NCBI GenBank assembly: GCA_039908525.1 | Contig: JAMOAY010000005.1 | Span: 1 to 64,000, forward strand | Direction: 5' to 3' | DNA length: 64,000 bases | From: Magnetaquicoccus sp039908525 | Lineage (GTDB): Bacteria; Pseudomonadota; Magnetococcia; Magnetococcales; Magnetaquicoccaceae | Part shown: piece after piece, positions 34,682-42,971 of the stretch | How positions within the stretch are numbered: the first letter of the stretch is position 1 | Layout: every line of letters begins with the position of its first letter | Program-made: the position numbers and the translations under genes | Notes under the pieces: model-generated | What the model saw: only the letters and a program-made list of their open reading frames with translations | Told to the model about the DNA's origin: nothing | The model's database searches: none

Positions 34682-37615
34682 CTACGGTTGATCGCTGCTT
34701 GCATTGTCCAGTTGCGCCTCTTCGGAGAGACTTCCCCTCTGTGGGAGCGCCGCCAGACGGCTGCGCAAGGCGGACGCAGCCTCATGGCGTTGGGCATAAC
34801 CGGTATGGGCGATGAGCGCCTCGGCACGCAACAGACGTGCCTTGGCCTCTTCGGGGCGCTGCTGGTCCAGCAGCATCTCCCCCTCCAGCAACCCGCCATC
34901 CACCTCCAGAAGGGGCAGGCTCCAGCGATGGGCGATCTCCAACACCTTGGCCAGATCCTGGCATGCCGCCGCCATCTCCCCCTGCTGACGCAACAAAGAG
35001 GCCCGATGGTATAAAATTTCTGCCAGCAGAGGGCCATCTCCCTCCCGGGCGGTCGTCACCTTGACGGCCGTGGCCAGGGAGGGCAGGAGCGCCTCCCCGC
35101 GTCCCATCGCGGCCAATATGCGGCATTTGCTCAGGGTGCTCAGGGTGATCCACAGGGAGTGCCGGGCCGTTTTTGCCTGCCGGCGCAGCTGTTCGGCCCG
35201 GGCCAACAGCCCTTCCAGGGGCAACAGTTGCCGCTCCAGCAGCAGATCCATCTGGGCCTTTCTGGCCGCCCCCAGGAAGCGCAAGCTCTCTGTGGTCACG
35301 GGAACCTGTACCCCTTCCGTCTCCTGGAAAACTGGCAGACCCGCCGACCACTCGTCCAGCCGATGCAAGGCGGTGGCCTGTTTGACCGACAGCAGCCAGT
35401 GCAGGGTCGGCAGTTTGTGCTCTTTGGCCCAGAGCTTGCCGCGCTCGGCGGTCGTCAATGCCGCCCGCAACCGACCGGTGGCCAACTGCAGATCGCACAA
35501 GGCGGCCGCCGCCCTGGCGCCACCCTTGGCGGCGCCCCGCTGCATCTCCAGCAGCATCCCCTGCTCTTGCGGGCCCAGTGCCTCCTCCAGGCGTCCCATG
35601 GCCGTCAGACAGAAAGAGGCCTCGGCCAGCAACCAGGCCCGATCCCCAGGAGTCAGATCGGCCTGTGCCGGCGGCGCATTCCAACCGTTGGGGAAAAAGC
35701 CGGCCAGCGCCGTCAGCTCGCTGCTGTAGGCGCCGAACTGGGCCAGGCTGAAATAGTCGGCGCCCCGGCGGATGCGCCGCACATACACTTCATAGAGGGC
35801 CTCCTTGTAGCGCCCTGCCCGACAGCCGTGCTGCACCGCCCGATAGAGAGGCTCCAGGGCCTCCAGCCGATCGGGTCGCTCCTCGTCGAGCACCGAGCGA
35901 AAATGGTCAAACAGAACCCCGTGGGCCTGACACAACGGATTTTCCCAGGCGGGCGCCCCCTCTTCAACATCCGCCTCCCAGACCGCGCACTCCTCTTCCA
36001 GCCGTTGGGTGAAATAGTCTCGCACCGTGGGGTGGAGCTGCCAGCCACACAGCTCGGCATAGGGCAGCAGGAAGCCCGCCTGTTCCAGATCGCAGATCAT
36101 CTCGGCGCGGACGGCCGTCTCCACCCCTTTCAGTGTCTGCGCGATGCGGGCGCCGTCCCGTACCGCGCGCCACTCCGGTTCCCGCATGGAACGGTCAAAC
36201 AGGCCGAAAAGGCGCAGGTAACGACCATGCGGGCCATCCTTGGGCCAGATCCGGCGGTCGTAATGCTCCAGCACCCGTTGCAGGTGCTCACCCAATCTCC
36301 CCGGCGCCAGCATCGGGTGGATCTCCTCGACCGTGGTTTGCCACTCGAGGCGTTTCTGGGTGAGCAGACCCGCCAGGAAACGGATCGTCAGGGCATGGCC
36401 GCGACAGCCATCCACCAGGGTCGGCAGATGACGGACCTGTTTCCCGGAAACCCCCAGGGCCTTGAACAGCTGGAGCCCCTCCTGTGCGGTCAGGGGCTCC
36501 AACAGGATCTCCCGGAGGGGGGAGACGGCATCGTCCATGCGGCTGTGGTCGGAAAGCCCGCCCGGTTCTTCCACCAACCCCAGCACCGGTCGGCGACTGG
36601 TCAGCAGAATCAGGGTTCCGGCGTGGCTGCGACGCTGCTCCGCCGACGGGTGGCACATGCCGCGCAACAGGTGATACAGACCCGGATCCGCGCAATGGTC
36701 AACCAGATGGGAGGATCTGGCATGGGGCGGATGCTGCAGGGGATCCACCCCGTCGAGCACCAACAGGGATGGCTGGGCACGCAACAGTTCGCAGAGCCGG
36801 TGGGCCCGTTTCTCCTCGCTGTTCGGCAGAGAACCTTCATGACCGAAAAAAGGCAGCGCCTGGGTGAAAAAGAGCCCCGAGCTGCTGGGACCTCCCCCCA
36901 TGGCGTACGGTTGGGCAATGGCCGTATGCTGAAAAGACCAGGCAAACACCTTGCGCGCGCCGCCAAAGCGGGGCTTCAGATGCTCCAGCCACCCCTCCAC
37001 CAGGGCCGACTTGCCCACCCCGGCCTCGGCGATACAGGCGACCACCGCCAGCTCGGGATCGGCCAGGGATTGATCCAGCTGCTCCAGAAACTCCTGTCGG
37101 CCCAGCAGAGGCACCTGACTGGCGTGCAGGCAGCAAAATCTGCGTTCGACCGGCTCGGGACCCTCCGACTCCGGCCGGGTGCCCCGGCGGCGTCGGTAGA
37201 GCCACCCCACCAGCCACAGCAGGGCGCCCGCTCCGACCACCCCGCCCCCCCCGATCAGGGCGGCACGGGGCAGGTCGGTCAGCAGATCGGCCGGCAGATC
37301 GGCCGGCAGCCCGGTGGGCGGGGCCGCCGTTGCAGGGCTCTCCTCCGGTCCGGATGTCGGCGCCGTGCGGGCGAGCAACGCCCTGGCGTGGGCAAATCGG
37401 GGTTCGGGTTTCAGCAGCAGGTCGGGCCCGAGCAGAGGCAAGCGAACGGCGGGTGCCGGCTTTTGCCGGGGCGCCGGTGGCAGAGAGGGATCGGTCAGCT
37501 TCCGCGACAGTTGCAGACCATCTTCTGCCGCCATCTCTTCCCTGCCCGCAGCCGGATTCGCCTGCGCCAGAAGAGCACAGAGGACAAAAACAGACAACAA
37601 AAACCGTTGCTTCAT
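34682..37615 (-). CDS. membrane-anchored STAND NTPase with TPR-like repeat tail
   Basis: The 977-residue protein starts with a signal-like sequence (MKQRFLLSVFVLCALLAQA), then a short extracytoplasmic segment. A membrane helix near 119-140 is followed by RRRRG, which puts the rest inside. The STAND-type NTPase has Walker A IAEAGVGKSALV (about 195-206) and Walker B LLVLDGVD (284-291). It continues with a SRR arginine-finger-like strand, the GCRGHALTIRFLAGLL helix of the NB-ARC/STAND helical domain, a winged-helix (QLHPTVRDYF) and about 350 residues of TPR-like helices. The start at 37615 begins the signal. STAND proteins couple ligand sensing by the repeat tail to NTP-driven oligomerisation. 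Confidence 0.8.
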   Translation of the reverse strand: MKQRFLLSVFVLCALLAQANPAAGREEMAAEDGLQLSRKLTDPSLPPAPRQKPAPAVRLPLLGPDLLLKPEPRFAHARALLARTAPTSGPEESPATAAPPTGLPADLPADLLTDLPRAALIGGGGVVGAGALLWLVGWLYRRRRGTRPESEGPEPVERRFCCLHASQVPLLGRQEFLEQLDQSLADPELAVVACIAEAGVGKSALVEGWLEHLKPRFGGARKVFAWSFQHTAIAQPYAMGGGPSSSGLFFTQALPFFGHEGSLPNSEEKRAHRLCELLRAQPSLLVLDGVDPLQHPPHARSSHLVDHCADPGLYHLLRGMCHPSAEQRRSHAGTLILLTSRRPVLGLVEEPGGLSDHSRMDDAVSPLREILLEPLTAQEGLQLFKALGVSGKQVRHLPTLVDGCRGHALTIRFLAGLLTQKRLEWQTTVEEIHPMLAPGRLGEHLQRVLEHYDRRIWPKDGPHGRYLRLFGLFDRSMREPEWRAVRDGARIAQTLKGVETAVRAEMICDLEQAGFLLPYAELCGWQLHPTVRDYFTQRLEEECAVWEADVEEGAPAWENPLCQAHGVLFDHFRSVLDEERPDRLEALEPLYRAVQHGCRAGRYKEALYEVYVRRIRRGADYFSLAQFGAYSSELTALAGFFPNGWNAPPAQADLTPGDRAWLLAEASFCLTAMGRLEEALGPQEQGMLLEMQRGAAKGGARAAAALCDLQLATGRLRAALTTAERGKLWAKEHKLPTLHWLLSVKQATALHRLDEWSAGLPVFQETEGVQVPVTTESLRFLGAARKAQMDLLLERQLLPLEGLLARAEQLRRQAKTARHSLWITLSTLSKCRILAAMGRGEALLPSLATAVKVTTAREGDGPLLAEILYHRASLLRQQGEMAAACQDLAKVLEIAHRWSLPLLEVDGGLLEGEMLLDQQRPEEAKARLLRAEALIAHTGYAQRHEAASALRSRLAALPQRGSLSEEAQLDNASSDQP

Positions 37616-37784
37616 GGTTTGCTTCCTCTTCGGGCATAAAAGATCAGGCGCCCCCTCCGGGATGCTTGACAGGCGCCATACCCGGCAGTGACAATGACAT
37701 GGTCTGATGTTTGCTTGCCTTTCAACCGTGCAACTCCGTTTATTGTGGCTCGATTGTTTCATTTTGTCCATTGAGGAAAGTGCC

Positions 37785-38600
37785 GTGCCCATCAAAAGAT
37801 CGCCTGGCAAAAGGCCGGGAGTCGTCTGTTTGTCGATGGTTGCCCTGTTGTGGAGCGGGTTGCTGCTGGCTGGCAACCTCTGGGCCACCTCCATGCATCA
37901 CCACGGCTGTGAAAATCCCGAGGAGAGCGTGCAGGTCTGCTGGGATGCCATCGGGGATGCCGGCGAGGAGTTCGCCCCCTTTGCCGATGTGCATCTTTTG
38001 CCGATTGCCTGGGACCGTCGCGGGGAGCCGCAGCTGTTGGCCGACTACAGCCGTGCGGTCTACCGGCAATTCCTGCCGAGCGGTTTTGCCGACACCCTCA
38101 CCCAGGAGTGGACCCCGGTCACCCGCCTGGAAGAGGCCATTGCGACGGCCCGCTTGCACCAATGGGCGATGACCCTCTGGATCTCGCCGCGCATCCTGCG
38201 TGAGAGCAGCGCCAGCAGCGCGGGCATCATCGATTGGGATATCTACCTGATCAAACACAGCAAGCTGTTGCGCACCATGCGGGTGCGGGTGGAGTCCCGT
38301 CCCACGCGGGCCAGCAAGGGGGTCGAGACGGCGGCCGGGGTGGGTACCTTGCTGCTGGCCAGCGGTGCGGTGCTCTCCAACCCCTTTTCATCGGCGGGTG
38401 CGGTGGCGGGTTCGGTGGCCATGGCCCCTGCCCATCCCCCGGAGGCGGGTCGCCCGCTGGAACTGATGACCGAATTTGCCGTGCGGCAGATATTGACGGC
38501 GTTCAAGCTCCCCATGGAGAGGCTGGAGTCCAGTGTGCCCCCCTCGCCGACGGCCAGCAGGGCCTCCCAGTGGACTCAACAGATTTTTACCCCCAAGTGA
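37785..38600 (+). CDS. secreted protein of unknown function
   Basis: The GTG at 37785 follows GAGGAAAG at seven bases and starts a classical signal peptide (MPIKRSPGKRPGVVCLS, then MVALLWSGLLLAGNLWATS). The mature part has two cysteines near its start (GCENPEESVQVCWDA) and a mixed alpha-beta body (ADYSRAVYRQFLPSGF, EEAIATARLHQWAMTLWISP). A glycine-alanine-rich hydrophobic stretch lies near residues 185-215. I do not recognise a family. It diverges from the STAND operon, with 169 bp between the starts, and precedes an exonuclease gene by ten bases. Confidence 0.75.
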   Translation: MPIKRSPGKRPGVVCLSMVALLWSGLLLAGNLWATSMHHHGCENPEESVQVCWDAIGDAGEEFAPFADVHLLPIAWDRRGEPQLLADYSRAVYRQFLPSGFADTLTQEWTPVTRLEEAIATARLHQWAMTLWISPRILRESSASSAGIIDWDIYLIKHSKLLRTMRVRVESRPTRASKGVETAAGVGTLLLASGAVLSNPFSSAGAVAGSVAMAPAHPPEAGRPLELMTEFAVRQILTAFKLPMERLESSVPPSPTASRASQWTQQIFTPK

Positions 38601-38609
38601 CGAGACAAC

Positions 38610-39488
38610 GTGTTCAAGACAGTCAAAAATCTGCTGTGGGCCTTTGACAGCGAATGGGTTCCCGATCCCAGGGCGGGTCGTCTGCTGTATGGTCTCGGGG
38701 AGGATCTGCCCGATGCCGAGGTGATCCAGGAGATGTGGCAGCGGGGCGGGGCCACGGCCGACAATCCGACCCCCTATCTGAAGACGGTGCTCTGCCGGGT
38801 GGTTTCCATCGTCGTGGTGCAGCGTTTCGCCCACAAGGATGGTCGGGTCACGCTCAATCTGCTGACCCTGCCCCGTGGTCCGACCCGTGCCACCGATACG
38901 GAGGCCAGCATCATCGGCACCTTCCTGGAGGCCATGGGGGAGCGGCAGCCGCAGCTGGTGGGGTACAACTCGCTGGCGGCCGACCTGCGCATCCTGGTGC
39001 AGCGGGCCATTGTCTCGGGGTTGCGCTGTCCCCGCTTCGCCTTCCGACCCAACAAACCCTGGGAGGGGGTGGACTACTTCGCCCGGGGTGGGGAGTCCCA
39101 TCTGGACCTGAAGGAGTATGCCACCCCCGGCTGGGGCAGCGGTTCCCCCTCCCTGCATGAGCTGGCGGTGTTGTCCGGCATTCCGGGCAAGCTGGACACC
39201 TGTGGCGATCAGGTGGCCCAGCTGTGGCTGGACGGCCGGCTGGAGGAGATTATCGCCTACAATGAGTGCGATGCCCTGACCACCTATCTGCTCTGGTTGC
39301 GCATGGCCCATTTTGCCGGCCATTTCAGCTCCGAGGCCTATGGGGTGGAGCAGGAGCGGGTTTGGCAATTGTTGCAGCAGGAGTCGGTGAGCAAGCCGCA
39401 TCTGCTGCGTTTTTCCACAGCGTGGCAGCAGCTGGCGGGTGACAAACACCCCGCCGCCGGGGGGAGTCCCCCTCTGGATCCGCAGTGA
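38610..39488 (+). CDS. DnaQ-like 3'-5' exonuclease (PolB-exo related)
   Basis: The 292-residue protein has the DEDD motifs Asp13-x-Glu15 (AFDSEW), GYNSLAADLRIL with its Asp, and YNECDALTTYLLWLR with the last Asp. This set matches the predicted 3'-5' exonucleases related to the exonuclease domain of DNA polymerase B (PF10108). The GTG start at 38610 places the first motif close to the N-terminus, as expected. Its partner polymerase is not here. It shares the strand with the secreted protein upstream and sspB downstream. Confidence 0.85.
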   Translation: MFKTVKNLLWAFDSEWVPDPRAGRLLYGLGEDLPDAEVIQEMWQRGGATADNPTPYLKTVLCRVVSIVVVQRFAHKDGRVTLNLLTLPRGPTRATDTEASIIGTFLEAMGERQPQLVGYNSLAADLRILVQRAIVSGLRCPRFAFRPNKPWEGVDYFARGGESHLDLKEYATPGWGSGSPSLHELAVLSGIPGKLDTCGDQVAQLWLDGRLEEIIAYNECDALTTYLLWLRMAHFAGHFSSEAYGVEQERVWQLLQQESVSKPHLLRFSTAWQQLAGDKHPAAGGSPPLDPQ

Positions 39489-39532
39489 GCGTGCCTGCCG
39501 GTGCTTTTTGAATCGCAAAAGGTCAGGAATCC

Positions 39533-40096
39533 ATGGAAAAAAAACCACTTCCCGACAAGGCCAGCGTGATCCGTCTGCTGCTGGAGACCGAAGGACGGGT
39601 CATGGTCTGCCTGGACGCCACCCAGAAGGGGGTGGATGTGCCCAGGCGTTTTGCCAACGATCCCGGTTTGATTCTTGTTTTCAACAGCACCATGCCGCAG
39701 CCGATCCACTTCCTGCCGGAAGCCGTGGCCTCGGAGCTGCGCTTTGGTGGGATTCCGCACTATTGTGTCGTTCCGTATGCGGCCCTGTGGAGCGCTTTCA
39801 ATCCCGACACCAACCATGGGGTGGTATGGCCGGACTCCATGCCGGAGAGTGTGCTGCAGAATCATGGACTGATGCAGTTTTCCTTTGATCTTCCTGCCGA
39901 GGTGTACACGCCGGTGGCCTTCGAGCCGGAGAGCCAGGAGACGCCGGTGGTGCCGTTCGCGGCGCCCGGGCGCAAGGGCGTGCCTTTCCTGCAGGTGATT
40001 GACGGAGGAGGTGGCCCGGTTGGGGCCGCTGCGGCCCACAGGCTGGGCGCCGGGACCGACGCAGAGCGCCGGCCTCATCTGCGTTTGGTGGAGTAA
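39533..40096 (+). CDS. sspB: SspB, ClpXP specificity-enhancing adaptor
   Basis: SspB brings ssrA-tagged and other substrates to the ClpXP protease. The 187-residue protein has the SspB fold sequence (VDVPRRFANDPGLILVFNS, LRFGGIPHYCVVPYAALWS), then a flexible proline/alanine-rich linker. The C-terminal tail RPHLRLVE is the ClpX-docking (XB) motif, as in the R-x-x-L-R-V-V-K ending of E. coli SspB. The start follows CAGGAATCC. No stringent starvation partner sspA lies beside it, as in alphaproteobacterial arrangements. Confidence 0.88.
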   Translation: MEKKPLPDKASVIRLLLETEGRVMVCLDATQKGVDVPRRFANDPGLILVFNSTMPQPIHFLPEAVASELRFGGIPHYCVVPYAALWSAFNPDTNHGVVWPDSMPESVLQNHGLMQFSFDLPAEVYTPVAFEPESQETPVVPFAAPGRKGVPFLQVIDGGGGPVGAAAAHRLGAGTDAERRPHLRLVE

Positions 40097-40247
40097 AGCG
40101 ACGGGGGATAAAACGGGCAGCGTATTGGGCAGAGGCCACACCGTTACCCTCATCTTTGCTTCGTGCCAGCCATAATGGGTGCGGTGTGAGCCACCTTCCC
40201 GGACCGCCAGCTTGTCTGGGCTTGTCAATGACGGATACAGAGTAGCG

Positions 40248-41615
40248 ATGGCCCGGGATAAATCCTCTTTTGTATGCACCGAATGCGGTGCCGAATCGGT
40301 CCGCTGGGAGGGGCGTTGCCCGGGCTGCGGGGCATGGAACAGCCTGCAGGCCTTTCAGGTGGGCCAGGGCGGTGGGCCACGCTTTTCTGCGGCGTCGGAG
40401 CCGGTGGTGCGGCCGGTGGACCTCTCCCAGGTGGTGGCCGACGCCCGGCCGCGACTGGCGGTGGAGAATGGGGAGCTGCGCCGGGTTCTGGGGGGCGGCT
40501 TGACCCAAGGGTCGGCGGTCCTGCTGGCCGGCGACCCTGGCATCGGCAAATCCACCCTGCTGATGGCGGCGATGGCCGATTTTGCCCGCCGCTCGACGGT
40601 GTTGTATGTCTCGGGGGAGGAGTCCATCCAGCAGCTCAAACAGCGCAGCCTGCGCCTCGACATGGTGGAAAAAGGGCTGCTGGTCCTGATGGAAAACCGC
40701 CTGGAGTCGGTCCTGCACAGTGCGGAACAGGTCAAGCCGACGGTCCTGGTGGTCGATTCGGTGCAGACCCTGGCCAGCGACCGGGTTCCCTCGGCCGCCG
40801 GTTCTGTCTCCCAGGTGCGGGAGTCGGCCTCGCAGTTGATTCAACTGGCCAAACAGCGCAACATGGCCCTGTTTCTGGTCGGCCATGTCACCAAGGAGGG
40901 GCAGATCGCCGGGCCACGGGTTCTGGAACATATGGTGGACACGGTGCTCTATTTCGAGGGAGAGCGGGGCCACAACTACCGCATCCTGCGGGCGGTCAAA
41001 AACCGTTTCGGACCGGCCAACGAGATCGGTGTCTTCGAGATGCGGGAGACCGGCCTGGTGGAGGTGAGCAACCCCTCGGAGCTGTTTCTCTCGGAACGGG
41101 TGCCCGGCGCGGCCGGTTCGGTGGTCTTTCCGGGTCTGGAGGGGACCCGGCCTCTGTTGCTGGAGGTGCAGGCCCTGGTCGCCCCCACGCCACTGCCCCA
41201 GCCACGGCGCACCACCCTGGGGCTCGATCCCAACCGCCTGGCCATGTTGACGGCGGTCATGGAAAAACGGCTGGGGCTGGGGTTGTTCAATCACGATATT
41301 TTTCTCAATGTGGCGGGTGGCTTCCGGGTCACGGAGCCGGCGGTGGACCTGGCGGTGTGTGCCGCCCTGATCGCCTCCCACCGCAATCTGAGTCTGGATC
41401 CCGGTCTGGTCATTCTGGGAGAGGTGGGGCTGTCGGGTGAGGTGCGTGCGGTCTCCCTGCTGACCACCCGCCTGAAAGAGGCGGCCAAACTGGGTTTCAA
41501 CCGCTGCATCCTGCCGGAGAAATCCCTGCGCACCCTGCCGGAAGGGTTGTCGTTGACGCTGGATCCGGTCAAATCGGTCGAAGAGATGGTCCGGCGTTTG
41601 CTTGCCAACGGGTGA
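40248..41615 (+). CDS. radA: DNA repair protein RadA
   Basis: RadA (Sms) is a RecA-like branch-migration helicase. The 455-residue protein has the C4 zinc motif (Cys10, Cys13, Cys24, Cys27), Walker A GDPGIGKST, the KNRFG motif specific to RadA, and the C-terminal Lon-protease-like domain (GGFRVTEPAVDLAV, ILGEVGLSGEVRAV). The ATG at 40248 begins at the usual distance before the zinc motif. Its last nine codons (MVRRLLANG and stop) recur at 42863-42892 beyond an inserted Rpn gene. Confidence 0.97.
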   Translation: MARDKSSFVCTECGAESVRWEGRCPGCGAWNSLQAFQVGQGGGPRFSAASEPVVRPVDLSQVVADARPRLAVENGELRRVLGGGLTQGSAVLLAGDPGIGKSTLLMAAMADFARRSTVLYVSGEESIQQLKQRSLRLDMVEKGLLVLMENRLESVLHSAEQVKPTVLVVDSVQTLASDRVPSAAGSVSQVRESASQLIQLAKQRNMALFLVGHVTKEGQIAGPRVLEHMVDTVLYFEGERGHNYRILRAVKNRFGPANEIGVFEMRETGLVEVSNPSELFLSERVPGAAGSVVFPGLEGTRPLLLEVQALVAPTPLPQPRRTTLGLDPNRLAMLTAVMEKRLGLGLFNHDIFLNVAGGFRVTEPAVDLAVCAALIASHRNLSLDPGLVILGEVGLSGEVRAVSLLTTRLKEAAKLGFNRCILPEKSLRTLPEGLSLTLDPVKSVEEMVRRLLANG

Positions 41616-41648
41616 CGAATCGTTAAAAACGGTCAAAATGAGAGGCGG
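41586..41648 (+). repeat. left copy of imperfect direct repeat (radA 3' end)
   Basis: The segment from ATGGTCCGGCGTTTGCT through the radA stop and on to GAGAGGCGGG is repeated at 42863-42929. The first 17 bases are identical, and the next 27 differ by three substitutions and one insertion. Similarity then fades. The Rpn gene lies between the copies. Confidence 0.85.
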
Positions 41649-41679
41649 GCCACCTGCGGACTGGGTGCCGGGGCTGTCC

Positions 41680-42030
41680 TCAACGTGTGCCCAACGAGTC
41701 TGCTCCGAGTACCTCTTCCAGAGAGCGGGCATCCAGTACCCGATCTCCCCATTTTTCCAGGGTATCCAGGTCGGCCGCAGAAATTTTTTCCTGGATCACG
41801 GCAGGCAGTGTACCGAAACGCCGTGCCAACAAGCGCATGAGGAGCTTGGCTTCGCCTTTTTGTTCGCCTTTTTGTTCGCCTTTTTGTTCGCCTTCCTGGC
41901 GACCTTCCTGGCGACCTTCCTGGCGACCTTCCTGGCGACCTTCCTGGTGGCTTCTCTTTTCGACATCCCGCCAAATCTCAGCCGCTTCAGGCAGCCTGAG
42001 CAGTTCTTCTCTGGGCATGGCCCTTATCAT
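41680..42030 (-). CDS. candidate intragenic C-terminal product of the Rpn gene
   Basis: The ATG at 42028-42030 is preceded by GGGAGTGG (42040-42047), nine bases away. The product would contain MIRAMPREELLRLPEA, all tetrapeptide repeats and the DUF4351-like domain, 116 residues in total. The same position in the gene at 16081-16983 also has a Met (NMTREEL). Evidence is weaker than for 32247-32531. Confidence 0.3.
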   Translation of the reverse strand: MIRAMPREELLRLPEAAEIWRDVEKRSHQEGRQEGRQEGRQEGRQEGEQKGEQKGEQKGEAKLLMRLLARRFGTLPAVIQEKISAADLDTLEKWGDRVLDARSLEEVLGADSLGTR

Positions 42031-42744
42031 GGCGGCCAACCACTCCCGCCGTCCCAGATCCATGACGTACTCGGGGGTCAACCCGACGGGCTGCACATGT
42101 TCCATCGTACCCTCCATGCGTATCTTTTTGATGCCGAAGATGACGTATTCGTGCTCCGCCGATGTTGTCGGCAAGCAGCGTTGGTTGATGCACGCGAAGG
42201 CCTTTTGCCATGCCTGCCTTCGGCTGGCAAAACATTTCCAGATGGCATTGTGTGGTGCATCGGACAGCTCATTCAGCAGGATAACCTGCACCGAGTCGAG
42301 CAAACGGACGTTTGATGCGTAGACCCCCGGCTTGTCTGTCGAAAAAAAGCCATGCTCCTTCAACAGATTCGTGTTTGGCGTCTTCGAGAGCAGCAGGAAG
42401 CCTTTCAACTCCCCAGGTTTCAACCTTCGCTTGCCCCGATAAAAATGGGTGTCGGCAAAAAGCTGTGCAATGGTCTGCTCTGTCAGGCTTTCCGTAAACT
42501 TGAATTCGAGCAGAAGCTCTCCGGCTGTCGTATCGCGTATCCCATCCGCCAGCCAGACTTTTTGCGCCTCCGTCCAGGCCTTTCCTTCCCGGCGCAGCAG
42601 GATGATATCCGCCTTGGGAGAGCCGCTGACGACGTCCACCTCCGTTTGGACGACGACATCGACCATCGTCATCGGCTCTTCCAGCAGTTGAGCCAACAGG
42701 CGGTGCCAGTGGGTTTTTTTGTCTGCGTCGGGGGAATTCGCCAT
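41680..42744 (-). CDS. Rpn-like nuclease inserted between radA and cvpA
   Basis: The 354-residue protein ends in the same DUF4351-like domain as the other Rpn genes (LLARRFGTLPAVIQEK, RVLDARSLEEVLG), preceded by five QEGR-type and three EQKG units. The N-terminal part differs. It has ADIILLRREG and GELLLEFKFTES, a D...E-x-K active-site set of the PD-(D/E)XK fold, so a different nuclease head sits on the same tail. It is on the opposite strand to radA and cvpA. An internal ATG (42028-42030), preceded by GGGAGTGG, would give a 116-residue tail product; the M-P-R-E-E-L context recurs as M-T-R-E-E-L in the gene at 16081. Confidence 0.8.
   Translation of the reverse strand: MANSPDADKKTHWHRLLAQLLEEPMTMVDVVVQTEVDVVSGSPKADIILLRREGKAWTEAQKVWLADGIRDTTAGELLLEFKFTESLTEQTIAQLFADTHFYRGKRRLKPGELKGFLLLSKTPNTNLLKEHGFFSTDKPGVYASNVRLLDSVQVILLNELSDAPHNAIWKCFASRRQAWQKAFACINQRCLPTTSAEHEYVIFGIKKIRMEGTMEHVQPVGLTPEYVMDLGRREWLAAMIRAMPREELLRLPEAAEIWRDVEKRSHQEGRQEGRQEGRQEGRQEGEQKGEQKGEQKGEAKLLMRLLARRFGTLPAVIQEKISAADLDTLEKWGDRVLDARSLEEVLGADSLGTR
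41853..41950 (-). repeat. two adjoining 12-bp tandem repeats (EQKG and QEGR types)
   Basis: On the minus strand the gene runs through five CAGGAAGGTCGC-type units and then three GAACAAAAAGGC units, all in frame. Two different units side by side show that the array has been extended more than once. Confidence 0.9.
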
Positions 42745-42750
42745 CTGCTC

Positions 42751-42805
42751 TCATCCCTGCGGTTGCAACGCCAACGACACGCCTGCCCAGACCACGCAGG
42801 GATGA
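42751..42805. promoter_or_regulatory. 11-bp inverted repeat upstream of the inserted Rpn gene
   Basis: TCATCCCTGCG (42751-42761) and CGCAGGGATGA (42795-42805) are exact inverse copies separated by 33 bp, ending seven bases before the Rpn start codon. It could be an operator or an mRNA hairpin over the start region. Confidence 0.35.
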
Positions 42806-42862
42806 CTATGCCACCAATGGAAGGCCATTTCAACAGTCCGTTGTTGACGGCTGGACACTGGT

Positions 42863-42929
42863 ATGGTCCGGCGTTTGCTAGCCAACGGATGACGCATCTG
42901 TTAAAAGTGATTGAAAAGGAGATGCGGGA
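42863..42929 (+). repeat. right copy of the radA 3'-end direct repeat
   Basis: It encodes MVRRLLANG and a stop, as the true radA end does, and the two differences within the codons are synonymous (CTT/CTA, GGG/GGA). It sits 43-109 bases before cvpA. Confidence 0.85.
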
Positions 42930-42971
42930 TTCTCCCTTCGGCGGTTTTTTGGTATCAGGATCAACGACGGC

